Both the position numbers and the translations under genes were made by a program. Shown one piece after another: positions 5,357 to 5,704 of a stretch of 5,704 bases of DNA. The notes under the pieces were generated by a model that saw only the letters and a program-made list of their open reading frames with translations, was not told the DNA's origin and made no database searches. Origin of the DNA: Betaproteobacteria bacterium (GTDB lineage: Bacteria > Pseudomonadota > Gammaproteobacteria > Burkholderiales > Casimicrobiaceae); the NCBI GenBank assembly GCA_003153335.1, contig PLYG01000383.1, positions 1 to 5,704 of the forward strand. Reading direction: 5' to 3'. Numbering within the stretch: the stretch's first letter is position 1; the number at the start of each line of letters is the position of its first letter.

Positions 5357-5704
5357 GTTTTCTGTGCGTACCGGCAGCTTGGGCGCAGTGGACTAAAGTG
5401 ATCGAAACGGACACGACCGTCGAGTACGTAGACCTAGCGACGGTCGAGAAGCGAGATAACGATTATCGGCGAGTATGGACCGTCCAGGATTTGAAGAAGC
5501 GGGGCGGACAGGGTGAACTGTCCTTCCGTCGGCATTTGGAATTCAACTGTCAAAAGCGACAATACCGTATCCTTTGACTTGCCGGTCATTCTGGACACAT
5601 GGCAGCTGGCCGAGTTTTGGGCTCAGGAGATAACCCGATTCCTACCGTGTATCCCATAAAAGAAGGAAGTGCGATCGAAGCGAATTTTGCAAGCGTTTGC
5701 GGTT
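5314..5704 (+). pseudogene. Exported Adhesin_E-like protein, interrupted by an in-frame TGA and running off the window
   Basis: The frame starts at GTG 5314 behind a G-rich ribosome-binding site. An Arg-rich N-terminus and a hydrophobic stretch ending AAWA|QW (cleavage near residue 24) form a signal peptide, so the product should reach the periplasm or surface. The mature part has WTKV, EYVDLATVEKR (37-47), YRRVWTVQDL (51-60) and LEFNCQKRQYRIL (75-87). This matches the small surface-adhesin-E-like family pattern of a W-x-x-V strand, Y-x-D-x-x-T, V-W-x-x-x-D and a Cys followed by Y-R-x-L. The frame is stopped by TGA at 5575-5577. It then continues in the same frame with LAGHSGHMAAGRVLG and a final EANFASVC (Cys at codon 129), the normal end of such proteins with the partner for Cys79. 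Either the gene is a recent nonsense pseudogene, or the base is a sequencing error, or the stop is read through. The true end is outside the window. Function is unknown. Confidence 0.7.

Overview
The window looks like a Betaproteobacterial chromosome, perhaps Rhodocyclales or Burkholderiales. This is inferred from three things: a TctA-type transporter gene next to a beta-hydroxyacid dehydrogenase gene, an FrdD-like remnant whose sequence style matches Rhodocyclales-type fumarate reductase anchors, and high GC on the left (about 62-68% in lines I counted by hand). No rRNA, tRNA, CRISPR array or insertion sequence was recognised.

Layout. Positions 1-960 hold the 3' part of a tripartite tricarboxylate transporter large permease gene (TctA). 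It is followed after 17 nt by a complete NAD(P)-dependent 3-hydroxyisobutyrate dehydrogenase-family gene (978-1862). The two are probably one transcript, ending at a clear hairpin-plus-T-run terminator (1869-1907). On the minus strand at 1962-2114 lies only the C-terminal end of a fumarate reductase membrane anchor (FrdD-like), with no recognisable 5' part.

The centrepiece, on the minus strand at 2257-4341, is one uninterrupted 694-residue gene for a group A [FeFe] hydrogenase. It has the full clostridial CpI-type set of iron-sulfur domains and all three H-cluster motifs. It then continues for about 115 residues past the usual end of the family into a segment that reads like a SnoaL/NTF2-like domain. 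I do not know of a described hydrogenase with this tail, and this is the main candidate novelty. The gene has lower and more variable GC (45-62% in sampled lines) than the left flank and sits beside a truncated frd gene, so I infer horizontal acquisition. No HydE, HydF or HydG maturase and no NuoE/NuoF-like partner is in the window. The enzyme must therefore depend on maturases elsewhere in the genome, and its electron partner is unknown.

About 690 nt with no convincing gene (4342-5032) separate the hydrogenase from the right-hand genes. This stretch holds a 14-bp GC palindrome and two copies of a degenerate intergenic repeat sharing GGGTCGTAACCG. On the right, on the plus strand, are a small Lar-like zinc-ribbon protein gene (5033-5356) and an overlapping exported Adhesin_E-like protein gene (5314 onward). 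The second reading frame is cut by an in-frame TGA at 5575-5577, yet continues in the same frame with family-like sequence to the window edge.
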